A stretch of 64,000 bases of DNA from Chryseobacterium sediminis (lineage in GTDB: Bacteria; Bacteroidota; Bacteroidia; Flavobacteriales; Weeksellaceae): assembly GCF_008386505.1 (NCBI RefSeq), contig NZ_VUNZ01000002.1, positions 124,001 through 188,000 on the forward strand, read 5' to 3'. The notes below the pieces were generated by a model. The model saw only the letters and a program-made list of their open reading frames with translations, searched no databases and was not told the DNA's origin. The position numbers and the translations under genes are program-made. Below are positions 43,158 through 51,080 of this stretch, in pieces. Position 1 is the first letter of the stretch, and every line of letters starts with the position of its first letter.

Positions 43158-46103
43158 TTAAAGGGTTGCCTGAAGACCAAAAGTGATCGTTCTCATTGCA
43201 GGATACCTGTAATAGGTTGTTCCATCCAAAGCCTGTTCAGGATCCATTCCTTTATGTTTATAGAAGGTTAAAAGGTTTTCTGCCTGAATATAAATTCTGA
43301 ATTTTTTAAGTCCTATTTTCTCAAAATAATCTTCAGGAAGCGTATAACCTAAACTCACATTTTTAAGTCTTGCATACGTTCCGGAATATAGGAATCTTGA
43401 AGACGTAGAAGTCCAGTTATTCGTTGTCGTACTCAACCCTGGAACATCTGTATTAGGATTTTCAGGTGTCCATCTGTTCAGCATTTCAGCGCTCCATGCA
43501 CGTCCGCCAGCACTTCCGTTATGCATGATAGAAGTATAATCGGTATCCAGTATTTTCCCACCGATTTTGAATGTCAGTAATCCTGAAAAATCAAAATTCT
43601 TATAAGTGATGCTTGTGCTGATTCCTCCTGTCAGTTTAGGCAAAGCAGAACCTTGTAAAAGTTTTGTTGCTTTTGAATACTCTGAAGTAGTTCCTTCTAT
43701 TGAATTTCCGTTGGCATCTGTAGAAACCGTTTTCCACAATGGTTTTCCATTGCTTGGATCTACCCCGACCCATTCTGGGATAAAGAAATCATACACAGAG
43801 CCTCCTACCGTTAATAACTTACTTCCTACCACAAGGGAACCGCCAGGTAACTTGGTCACTTTATTGTTTAAGGTGCTTAGGTTTACATCTACATTCCACT
43901 GGAAATTATCATTCTTAATGGGTGTAGTGAATAATGAAAATTCAAATCCTGTATTTTGGATAGTTCCAATATTGGCGGGATAATCACTAATTCCCAGAGA
44001 TGGTGCCACTGGCATGTTAAACAGAAGATCCTGACTTTTTCTTTTGAAATATTCAATATTTCCTTTAACTCTGTTATTCAGAACAGCGAATTCCAATCCT
44101 ACATTTAAATTAAGGTTGGTCTCCCACTTTACATTATTGGTAGCTGTTTTTTCCAATGTTGTTCCCGGTTCACCACCAAGACTGATAAATCTGTACAACT
44201 CCTGATAAGCATAATAAAGTGGCTGCCCATTAGGTCTAAGTAGTTTATCATTTCCTTGTCCTCCATAGCTGGCACGCAATGTCAATTGATTGAAGACATT
44301 CAGACTTTTGACAAATTCTTCGTTTGAAATTTTCCATGAACCTCCTACTGACCAGAACCTTCCCCATCTGTTATCCTTAGCAAATCTCGAAGAACTGTCT
44401 GCTCTTCCTGATGCAGATAAGAAATAGGTATTATTGTAGTCATATTCTACTTTTCCAAGGAAACTCAATAAGCTCAATTTATTACTGTTTCCACTGAAGC
44501 TCCCCAATAAAGAAGCAGCATCAGGCTCATAATAATAAGGCAGAGAAAACTGACTTCTTGTTCCGGAAATAGTCTGATAATCGTATTTATAGAATTCATG
44601 TCCCGCTAAAGCATTTACATGATGTTTTCCAAATTTCTTATCGTATGTCAGAATATTGCTGGTTGTATATGAAAGTGTTCTGGTATTTGTTTTTGTTACC
44701 GAACCTCCAATCTCAGCACCTTGTCCCAACAATGGATTTGAATAATAATGTCCGTTGTAATTCACCAGATCAACAGAGAAACTTGTTTTAAATTTCAACT
44801 CCGGCAAGAAAGTAAACTCCATGAAACCCTTTCCTGAAAAGTTATCTTCTTTATTTTCGTTTTTATCTAATGGCAAAGTTGCAGCTGCATTCTGGTTCTG
44901 AAGCGCATTAGTAGGTCTGTATTTTCCAAAATCATAAATCGGGTTTCCATCTGCATCTAAAATATAAGTTCCGTCTGCATTTCTCTCATAATAAGGATAG
45001 AATGAAGGAATAAATCTTGCGGCATTAATGATATTACTAGCCTTGGAGTCTGAAGAAGTGGGCGCTTGTTGAATGCTGTTTGTATAACTTAAGTTTACTC
45101 CAACATTCAGCCATTTTTTCACTTCAGAATTGATCTTTAATCTGGTATTATACCTTTTAAATCCTGACTCAATCGCCATTCCTTTATCATCCAGATAACC
45201 CAGTGAAAAGAAATAATTACTTTTTTCACTTCCGCCACTGATATCAAGATCTACCTGATTTCTTGAAGCAACTCTCTGCAAAATATCTCTCCAGTCGTCA
45301 TTCCAAAGAGGAGATGCACCGGATAATAATTTTCCATCAGTTCCTACAGGTTTTGGATATGCTGTTCCATACGGATTGATTCCAAGTGTAGAAACAAGAT
45401 TGTCTGTTGCCATCTGCGCAGCCTGTTGAGAAGACACTTTTCCGGACTGATATCCGTTTCTCAAAGCTTCCCAATATAATTGAAAGTATTGGTCTGTACT
45501 TACCTGTTCGTAATCTTTCACAGCTCTTCCGGAGAATCCCTGACTGATATTAAAATTAACTTTTGCTTCTCCTTTTTTACCTGATTTTGTGGTAATAATG
45601 ATTATCCCGTTTGCTCCTCTTGATCCATACAACGCACTCGCTGTAGCATCTTTCAAAACACTGATGGATTCAATATCACTGGGGCTTATAGAGTTAATAT
45701 TTCCGTCAAAAGGAATTCCATCTACTACATATAGTGGGTCACTGGAAGCACTTATAGAACCAATCCCTCTGATTCTGATGGTGGAAACCGCTCCAGGCTG
45801 TCCTGATGAACTTGTTGTCTGAATACCTGCAACCTGCCCTTCCAATGCTTTGGTAATATTGGTTACAGGTCTGTTATTGATTTTATCACTGGAAATTGTT
45901 GCTACAGAACCGGTATAGCTGTTTCTTTTAGCTTTTCCATAGGCCACCACTACAACTTCGTCAATCTCTTTTTCATGAAGACTATCCTTTTTCGGCTTTG
46001 AATTTTGTGCATGTACACTGGTTACTCCCAGAAAGAATGCAGCAACCGGAGGAATCCAAGCTTTAGAAATGAATAAATTTTTGCTAATCATAATCAATTT
46101 CAT
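43158..46103 (-). CDS. SusC/RagA-family TonB-linked transporter (SAM-riboswitch operon)
   Basis: A 981-residue outer-membrane transporter. Signal peptide (ends SVHAQ), then a short linker and the TonB-box-like EIDEVVVVAYGK (about 46-57). The SusC plug (about 60-210) contains IQTTSSSGQPGAVSTIRIRGIGSI and DPLYVVDGIPFDGNINSISP, and a 22-strand barrel follows to the terminal ITFGLQATL. It lacks the carboxypeptidase-regulatory-like domain common in large SusC proteins. A start four codons later (46091, MISKN) is possible. Control by the SAM-I riboswitch at 46176-46272 implies that the gene is turned down when methionine/SAM is plentiful, unlike glycan SusC genes. Substrate inference only. Confidence 0.9.
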   Translation of the reverse strand: MKLIMISKNLFISKAWIPPVAAFFLGVTSVHAQNSKPKKDSLHEKEIDEVVVVAYGKAKRNSYTGSVATISSDKINNRPVTNITKALEGQVAGIQTTSSSGQPGAVSTIRIRGIGSISASSDPLYVVDGIPFDGNINSISPSDIESISVLKDATASALYGSRGANGIIIITTKSGKKGEAKVNFNISQGFSGRAVKDYEQVSTDQYFQLYWEALRNGYQSGKVSSQQAAQMATDNLVSTLGINPYGTAYPKPVGTDGKLLSGASPLWNDDWRDILQRVASRNQVDLDISGGSEKSNYFFSLGYLDDKGMAIESGFKRYNTRLKINSEVKKWLNVGVNLSYTNSIQQAPTSSDSKASNIINAARFIPSFYPYYERNADGTYILDADGNPIYDFGKYRPTNALQNQNAAATLPLDKNENKEDNFSGKGFMEFTFLPELKFKTSFSVDLVNYNGHYYSNPLLGQGAEIGGSVTKTNTRTLSYTTSNILTYDKKFGKHHVNALAGHEFYKYDYQTISGTRSQFSLPYYYEPDAASLLGSFSGNSNKLSLLSFLGKVEYDYNNTYFLSASGRADSSSRFAKDNRWGRFWSVGGSWKISNEEFVKSLNVFNQLTLRASYGGQGNDKLLRPNGQPLYYAYQELYRFISLGGEPGTTLEKTATNNVKWETNLNLNVGLEFAVLNNRVKGNIEYFKRKSQDLLFNMPVAPSLGISDYPANIGTIQNTGFEFSLFTTPIKNDNFQWNVDVNLSTLNNKVTKLPGGSLVVGSKLLTVGGSVYDFFIPEWVGVDPSNGKPLWKTVSTDANGNSIEGTTSEYSKATKLLQGSALPKLTGGISTSITYKNFDFSGLLTFKIGGKILDTDYTSIMHNGSAGGRAWSAEMLNRWTPENPNTDVPGLSTTTNNWTSTSSRFLYSGTYARLKNVSLGYTLPEDYFEKIGLKKFRIYIQAENLLTFYKHKGMDPEQALDGTTYYRYPAMRTITFGLQATL

Positions 46104-46123
46104 TTATCATATTTTAAAATTTT

Positions 46124-46151
46124 ACCCTTTGCAGAAAAGTCAGCAAAGGGT
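46124..46151 (-). promoter_or_regulatory. Leader hairpin between SAM riboswitch and SusC
   Basis: A perfect 9-bp inverted repeat ACCCTTTGC / GCAAAGGGT with a 10-base loop, about 20 bases upstream of the start codon. It is followed by AAAATTTT, a weak terminator tail. Candidate expression platform of the riboswitch. Confidence 0.5.
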
Positions 46152-46175
46152 ATCGATAAATACGATAAACCAAAT

Positions 46176-46272
46176 GCTTATTTTTCCTTAAAAGGCTGAA
46201 TGTAACACCTTGCCCTGTGGGTAGGTTGTCAAGACTTCACAGGGTCAGTTCCCTCCATCTTTCTTTATAAGC
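46176..46272 (-). ncRNA. SAM-I (S-box) riboswitch before a SusC/SusD operon
   Basis: On the reverse strand the 97-base aptamer is closed by P1 GCTTAT / ATAAGC. It holds AGATGGAGGGAACTGACCC, then TGAAGTCTTGACAACC, which match the S-box core GGAGGGA..CUGGCCC, UGAAaCCcgGCAACC; P2 partner AAGA/TCTT covaries. P3 is ACCT-A-CCC / GGG-CA-AGGT. The core then reads GGTGTTACATTCAGCC (S-box GGUGCUAAUUCCngC), and P4 is CCTT / AAGG. All main helices form. SAM-I normally controls methionine and sulfur genes. The promoter lies directly upstream and a hairpin at 46124-46151 lies downstream. Confidence 0.93.
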
Positions 46273-46289
46273 CGATCGAAATATGGTTG

Positions 46290-46327
46290 CAAAGCTAAAA
46301 ACTTTTAGTCTACAAAACAAGTAGACT
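46290..46327 (-). promoter_or_regulatory. Promoter of the SAM-riboswitch operon with overlapping palindrome
   Basis: TTG (46318-46320), 20 bases, TAGCTTTG (46290-46297) on the reverse strand, placing the start just before the aptamer. A perfect inverted repeat AGTCTAC-N7-GTAGACT (46307-46327) covers the -33 region and may be an operator. Confidence 0.7.
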
Positions 46328-46517
46328 TATTGTTTTTTCATGATAAATTTTCAAAAATTAACATAAGATTTTAATAAAACCCATTACTATAAGGAGTTGT
46401 AAACATTATCATTTTATTAAACATGATAAATATCATTATCAATAATCCAATTGAACAAAAGCTAATCTGTGCGGAAATTTTTGATCATTAATTAAAAAAA
46501 GTTTTTAATTTTATAGT

Positions 46518-46925
46518 ATGAAAGTTTTGATTATAAACGGGCCTAACCTCAATCTGTTGGGTACCAGAGAGCCGGAAATCTATGGAAATGTCTCTATGGA
46601 AAACTATTTGGAAACTTTAAAATCCGAGTTTCAGTCTCATGAATTAAAATATTATCAGTCAAATATTGAAGGAGAACTTATCGACAGGCTTCAGGAAGAT
46701 GATTTTGATGCAGTAGTGATTAATCCGGGAGCTTACACCCATTATTCCTATGCTATTGCTGATTGTTTAAAAAATATTCAAAAACCCAAAGTAGAAGTTC
46801 ATATCAGTAATATCTACAAAAGAGAAGAGTTCAGACAAAAATCCGTAACAGCAGCTAATACTGATGCCGTTTTATCCGGCTTTGGAATGGATGGGTATAG
46901 ATTGGCTTTATTGAGTTTAAAATAA
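46518..46925 (+). CDS. aroQ: 3-dehydroquinate dehydratase, type II
   Basis: A 135-residue cytosolic enzyme of the shikimate pathway that converts 3-dehydroquinate to 3-dehydroshikimate. Type II hallmarks are all present: INGPNLNLLGTREPEIYG (about 6-23, with the flexible catalytic loop Arg and Tyr), NPGAYTHYSYAIADCL (about 74-89, substrate binding) and VEVHISNIYKREEFRQKS (about 95-112, catalytic His). The subunit assembles as a dodecamer in this family. Length is slightly shorter than the typical 140-150 but no motif is missing. Transcribed divergently from the SAM-riboswitch operon. Confidence 0.96.
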   Translation: MKVLIINGPNLNLLGTREPEIYGNVSMENYLETLKSEFQSHELKYYQSNIEGELIDRLQEDDFDAVVINPGAYTHYSYAIADCLKNIQKPKVEVHISNIYKREEFRQKSVTAANTDAVLSGFGMDGYRLALLSLK

Positions 46926-46930
46926 GTTTT

Positions 46931-46968
46931 AAACCACAGATTGCACAGATTTTCACAGATGTATGTGG
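46931..46968. repeat. Short CACAGATTGCACAGAT-type intergenic repeat
   Basis: AACCACAGATTGCACAGATT followed by TTCACAGATG is an internally repeated CACAGAT unit ending at TGTGG, just behind aroQ. The design is similar to the ACCACAAAAGGCACAAAAG repeat at 17884. Confidence 0.45.
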
Positions 46969-46986
46969 ATAATTAGAAAATAATTT

Positions 46987-47424
46987 ATGAAGATAAAGGA
47001 CAAGATTTACTGCACTTGCATTGGGGTATATTCCGGGCAATTAACAAAAAGAAAATCTTATATTATTGAAGAAATAAGTACTGAAGATATAAAGGTTCAG
47101 AATGATGAAGGAAAACTGAAATGGTATTCACAATTTTATTTTAGTGCAAACAATGAACCTGAAATAATTTCTATTAACATAGATGATCCAATAGAAAATA
47201 TTGAATCTGATGCCATAGAAGTAACTATTACTTTTTCCAACAAAGCAAAATACTGGATGACTTTCACAACTCCAAAGCATTTAGATAAGATATTGGACGA
47301 AGAATCTTACTTTTCTTCAAAACATTTTATGATCATAAAACATTTAACTGAAGAATCAATCAAATCAACAGTCTTAAAACTTGATGAACAGGATGAATTG
47401 ATTGAAAACTGTCAAAAATATTAA
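46987..47424 (+). CDS. Hypothetical protein, 145 aa
   Basis: A 145-residue soluble protein with no signal peptide. The N-terminal half (about 1-60) looks like a small SH3-like barrel: IYCTCIGVYSGQLTKRKSYIIEEISTEDIKVQNDEGKLKWYSQFYF. The C-terminal half (about 65-145) has AIEVTITFSNKAKYWMTFTTPKHL and an acidic end. Known immunity-like proteins of similar size exist, but no toxin gene is adjacent, so this is not proposed. It lies between aroQ and a bidirectional terminator. Family not recognised. Confidence 0.6.
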   Translation: MKIKDKIYCTCIGVYSGQLTKRKSYIIEEISTEDIKVQNDEGKLKWYSQFYFSANNEPEIISINIDDPIENIESDAIEVTITFSNKAKYWMTFTTPKHLDKILDEESYFSSKHFMIIKHLTEESIKSTVLKLDEQDELIENCQKY

Positions 47425-47427
47425 TAA

Positions 47428-47454
47428 AAAAGCCTCATCAATGATGAGGCTTTT
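47428..47454. terminator. Bidirectional terminator between hypothetical gene and pckA
   Basis: A 12-bp stem (47428-47439 with 47443-47454) with A and T runs on both sides serves the convergent genes. Confidence 0.85.
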
Positions 47455-47474
47455 CTGTATGTTATAGGTAACTA

Positions 47475-49091
47475 TTAGATAGTTTGTTCCTGTAATTGAG
47501 GACCTGAAGCAACTAATTTCTTACCTTCTTCAGTATCACAATATTGCTCAAAGTTTTTGATATATCTTGAAGCAAGATCTTTTGCTTTTTCTTCCCAGTC
47601 CGAAGCATTTTCATAAGTATCTCTAGGATCTAAAATACCTGTAGAAACATTTGGCAATTCAGTAGGAATCTCAAGGTTCATAATAGGAACCTGAGTTTTA
47701 GGAGCATTATCAATAGAACCATCAATGATTGCATCAATGATTGCTCTTGTATCTTTCAGAGAAATTCTCTTTCCAGTACCATTCCAACCTGTGTTTACCA
47801 AATAAGCTTTAGCACCGTGTTCTTTCATTTTACCGATCAATGTTTTAGAATACATTGTTGGGTGTAATGTAAGGAATGCTTCACCAAATGCCGGAGAGAA
47901 AGATGGCTGAGGTTCTGTAATTCCTCTTTCTGTTCCTGCCAGTTTTGATGTATAACCGCAAAGGAAGTGGTATTGAGCCTGATCTTCATTCAAGATGGAA
48001 ACCGGAGGAAGTACTCCGAATGCATCTGCAGAAAGATAAACGATCTTCTTAGCATGTCCTGCTTTAGAAGGCAATACAATCTTGTTGATATGGTAAATAG
48101 GATAAGAAACCCTTGTATTTTCTGTAATTGATCCGTCTGTATAATCAGCTACTCCATCGTTTACAACAACATTTTCAAGAAGAGCATCTCTTTTGATGGC
48201 AGCGAAGATATCCGGTTCTTTTTCTTCTGATAAGTCGATAACTTTAGCGTAGCATCCTCCTTCATAGTTGAATACTCCGTTGTTATCCCAACCATGCTCG
48301 TCATCACCGATAAGGTATCTTTTCGGATCTGCAGATAAAGTAGTTTTTCCTGTTCCTGAAAGACCAAAGAATAAAGCTACATCACCTTGCTCACCAACGT
48401 TTGCAGAACAGTGCATTGAAGCCATACCTTTTAATGGAAGGTAATAGTTCATCATTGCAAACATTCCTTTCTTCATTTCACCTCCATACCAAGTACCTCC
48501 AATGATCTGTAGTTTTTCAGTAAGGTTGAACATGATGAAGTTTTCAGAATTCAATCCTTGAGCTTCCCAGTTAGGGTTTATTGTTTTAGAACCGTTGATT
48601 ACTGTGAAATCAGGCTCTCCAAAGTTTTCAAGCTCATAGTGAGAAGGACGAATGAACATATTAGTAACAAAATGTGCCTGCCATGCAACTTCAACGATAA
48701 ATCTTACTTTAAGTCTCGTATCGGCATTTGTTCCGCAGAATGTATCTACTACATAAATCTTTTTAGATTCAGCAAGCTGGTTCAGCACTAGTTCTTTACA
48801 AGACCCGAAAATTTCTGCTGTTGTAGGTAAATTTACTTTACCGTCCCAGAAAATTGTATCTCTTGTAACATCATCCTGAACAATATATCTGTCTTTAGGT
48901 GAACGACCTGTGAAAATTCCTGTTTTTACTGACACCGCGCCAGATTCTGTAAGTTCAGCTTTCTCAAATCCCTGATTTTCAGAAGAAACTTCAGCCTGGT
49001 ATAATTCTTCATAAGAAGGATTGTACACTACTTCATAGTTTCCTTTAATCCCTAATTTCTCTAAATCCTGGATGATTTTAGTGTTTTTCAT
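47475..49091 (-). CDS. pckA: Phosphoenolpyruvate carboxykinase (ATP)
   Basis: A 538-residue cytosolic enzyme converting oxaloacetate and ATP to phosphoenolpyruvate, CO2 and ADP (gluconeogenesis). Markers: [20 protein letters not shown] near the N-terminus (about 50-69, substrate Arg), [19 protein letters not shown] (about 206-224), the kinase P-loop [15 protein letters not shown] (about 242-256), IGDDEHGW (about 261-268), ENTRVSYP and the C-terminal [16 protein letters not shown]. Length is typical (530-540). Monocistronic; a -7-like TATTTTTG lies at 49127-49134 on the reverse strand. Confidence 0.97.
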   Translation of the reverse strand: MKNTKIIQDLEKLGIKGNYEVVYNPSYEELYQAEVSSENQGFEKAELTESGAVSVKTGIFTGRSPKDRYIVQDDVTRDTIFWDGKVNLPTTAEIFGSCKELVLNQLAESKKIYVVDTFCGTNADTRLKVRFIVEVAWQAHFVTNMFIRPSHYELENFGEPDFTVINGSKTINPNWEAQGLNSENFIMFNLTEKLQIIGGTWYGGEMKKGMFAMMNYYLPLKGMASMHCSANVGEQGDVALFFGLSGTGKTTLSADPKRYLIGDDEHGWDNNGVFNYEGGCYAKVIDLSEEKEPDIFAAIKRDALLENVVVNDGVADYTDGSITENTRVSYPIYHINKIVLPSKAGHAKKIVYLSADAFGVLPPVSILNEDQAQYHFLCGYTSKLAGTERGITEPQPSFSPAFGEAFLTLHPTMYSKTLIGKMKEHGAKAYLVNTGWNGTGKRISLKDTRAIIDAIIDGSIDNAPKTQVPIMNLEIPTELPNVSTGILDPRDTYENASDWEEKAKDLASRYIKNFEQYCDTEEGKKLVASGPQLQEQTI

Positions 49092-49126
49092 TTTACTTAT
49101 ATTTTCTATTTCTTTATTGACTTCAA

Positions 49127-49134
49127 CAAAAATA
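49127..49134 (-). promoter_or_regulatory. -7 box upstream of pckA
   Basis: TATTTTTG on the reverse strand, 35 bases before the pckA start. No clear -33 TTG was found at standard distance. Confidence 0.35.
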
Positions 49135-49218
49135 ATATTAATTATTTGTTAAAGGTGGTTTAAATATACTGATATAAGTCAGAATGACAAATAAAAAAAC
49201 AGGATCGTAAAGATTTGA

Positions 49219-50124
49219 TTATAAGTTAATTATACTTTCCCACTCAAAAACAGTTGTAAAACCTTTCTCCCAAAAATAGTTCTTGTAGTCCCCAAATTTG
49301 GCACTCATTACAAAATCTCCCCCCCATGCACCTAAACTTTTGACAAAACAAGGGCAATCTGAGAAGAACTTTTCTTTAACTGTGGATATTTCAAGGAAAT
49401 CAGCAATTTTACGCTCATGAATCATCATTAATTCGGAAAATTTTTCCAATTCATTGCATAACATTATTTTTTTTGTGATATCTGAAAATTCATTAACCAA
49501 TTCCGGAGACTTCTTTTTTGATTTATAAAAATTGATTCCTTCTCTGCTATCCTGCTTCTGATTTAAATGAATAAAAATCAGTTCATTTTTAAATGAAGGA
49601 TTGAAATCTACCTTCTCATATTTAATCTCGGGTTTGCTTTGGAAAAGAACTGCGGATTTTTCTTTTGCAACCGCGATATCATATCCGCTCCCACCCAGAC
49701 TAATTGAATTAAGATGAAAAGGATCAATCTCCGCCCATTCTGCAAGATTGTTCATCAGAGTAGAACTGCTTCCAAGACCGTAGTCTGCAGGAAACTGAAG
49801 GTTGGTCTTTAAATGGTAAGTAAGATTAGATTTAAATTTAGTATCAGAAAGTTGCTGAACATTCTTTAATGTTTTGACAATAAATTCAGCGCTTGATGCA
49901 ATATTGGTTTCTAAGATCTGCCAGTTTTTATAATCAATGACAGCTTTTAACCATAGTGTATTTTGATGATAAGCCTCCCAGAAAATAAGTGACTTGTTAT
50001 CTTCTTTTTCTTCAAAGAAAAACTCTTGTCCCAGCTTGGTAGGTACCGCTAAGACAAGAGCTCCATCGATTGCGAAATATTCTGAAGTAAGCATGAGCTT
50101 GCCCGGTGAAAATATCGCGTTCAT
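49219..50124 (-). CDS. GYDIA-family GHMP kinase
   Basis: A 301-residue protein with the GHMP-kinase layout: FSPGKLMLTSEYFAIDGALVLAVPT at the N-terminus (about 5-29), the phosphate-binding PADYGLGSSSTLMNNLA (about 112-128) and the name-giving GGSGYDIAVA (about 143-152), ending in SLGAWGGDFVMSAKFG. This Bacteroidetes-specific family is related to mevalonate, phosphomevalonate and homoserine kinases; its substrate is not firmly known, and a mevalonate-pathway role is often suggested. The fabD start is just 10 bases upstream, so the two are probably co-transcribed. Confidence 0.88.
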   Translation of the reverse strand: MNAIFSPGKLMLTSEYFAIDGALVLAVPTKLGQEFFFEEKEDNKSLIFWEAYHQNTLWLKAVIDYKNWQILETNIASSAEFIVKTLKNVQQLSDTKFKSNLTYHLKTNLQFPADYGLGSSSTLMNNLAEWAEIDPFHLNSISLGGSGYDIAVAKEKSAVLFQSKPEIKYEKVDFNPSFKNELIFIHLNQKQDSREGINFYKSKKKSPELVNEFSDITKKIMLCNELEKFSELMMIHERKIADFLEISTVKEKFFSDCPCFVKSLGAWGGDFVMSAKFGDYKNYFWEKGFTTVFEWESIINL

Positions 50125-50134
50125 ATATTTTTAA

Positions 50135-51010
50135 TTAGATTGCCGAAGCAGCATCTACTGATCCGTCAATTTTCTTGATTAATCCCTGAAGGGTTTTTCC
50201 TGGTCCTACTTCTACAAAATTGGAAGCACCATCTTTAATCATATTCTGAACAGACTGTGTCCATTTTACCGGACCTGTAAGCTGAGCGATCAGATTTTGT
50301 TTGATCTCATCAGGATTTGTTACTGCTGTTGTAGTGATATTCTGATATACAGGAATTGTTGCTTTTCTGAATTTAGTTTTTTCAATAGCTGCTGCCAGTC
50401 TTTCCTGTGCAGGCTGCATTAATGGTGAATGGAAAGCTCCGTTTACCGGTAATAACAATGCTCTTTTAGCTCCTGCTTCTTTCAGCTTTGCACAAGCTTC
50501 TTCTACAGCAGGCGTTTCTCCTGAAATTACTAATTGTCCCGGGCAGTTGTAGTTTGCCGGAACAACAATTCCGCTGATCTGTGCGCAGATTTCTTCAACC
50601 TTAGCATCGTCTAATCCTAAGATAGCTGCCATAGAACTTGGATTGGCATCACAAGCTTCCTGCATAGCCTTCGCTCTTTCAGAAACTAATTTCAAACCGT
50701 CATCAAAGGATAAAACTCCGTTGGCAACCAAAGCTGAAAACTCTCCTAAAGAGTGTCCTGCAACCATTTCAGCACCAAGACCATTTACGGCTTTTAATGC
50801 TGCTACTGAATGTATAAATATTGAAGGCTGGGTAACCTCTGTTTTCTTAAGATCCGCATCCGTCCCGTTAAACATAATGGAAAGAATGTCGAAACCTAAA
50901 ATTTCATTGGCAGATTCCATCAGATCTTTAATATCTTTTCTAGAATCATACAATTCTTTTCCCATTCCTACGAACTGAGAACCCTGCCCTGGAAATACAA
51001 GTGCTTTCAT
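50135..51010 (-). CDS. fabD: Malonyl-CoA:acyl carrier protein transacylase
   Basis: A 291-residue enzyme loading malonyl units onto acyl carrier protein for type II fatty acid synthesis. Motifs: FPGQGSQFVGMG (about 6-17, oxyanion region), GHSLGEFSALVA (about 84-95, nucleophilic Ser in GHSLG), PANYNCPGQLVISG (about 151-164) and NGAFHSPLM (about 194-202, catalytic His). Then FVEVGPGKTLQGLIKK near the end. Length is typical (290-310). The GHMP-kinase gene follows after 10 bases. Confidence 0.96.
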   Translation of the reverse strand: MKALVFPGQGSQFVGMGKELYDSRKDIKDLMESANEILGFDILSIMFNGTDADLKKTEVTQPSIFIHSVAALKAVNGLGAEMVAGHSLGEFSALVANGVLSFDDGLKLVSERAKAMQEACDANPSSMAAILGLDDAKVEEICAQISGIVVPANYNCPGQLVISGETPAVEEACAKLKEAGAKRALLLPVNGAFHSPLMQPAQERLAAAIEKTKFRKATIPVYQNITTTAVTNPDEIKQNLIAQLTGPVKWTQSVQNMIKDGASNFVEVGPGKTLQGLIKKIDGSVDAASAI

Positions 51011-51080
51011 GTATTGAATTAAATATTATGCAAATATAACTATAATGTTAACAATATTCTTTTAAACAGCTATAAATCAT

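Noticed and set aside
46213..46244. CCCTGTG / CACAGGG inverted repeat upstream of SusC seen as a stand-alone hairpin
   Set aside because: These bases are shared by P2 and P3 of the SAM-I aptamer; the aptamer fold explains the sequence better.
46987..47424. 145-residue hypothetical protein as an immunity protein
   Set aside because: No toxin-like gene is adjacent (aroQ on one side, pckA on the other), so size alone is not enough.
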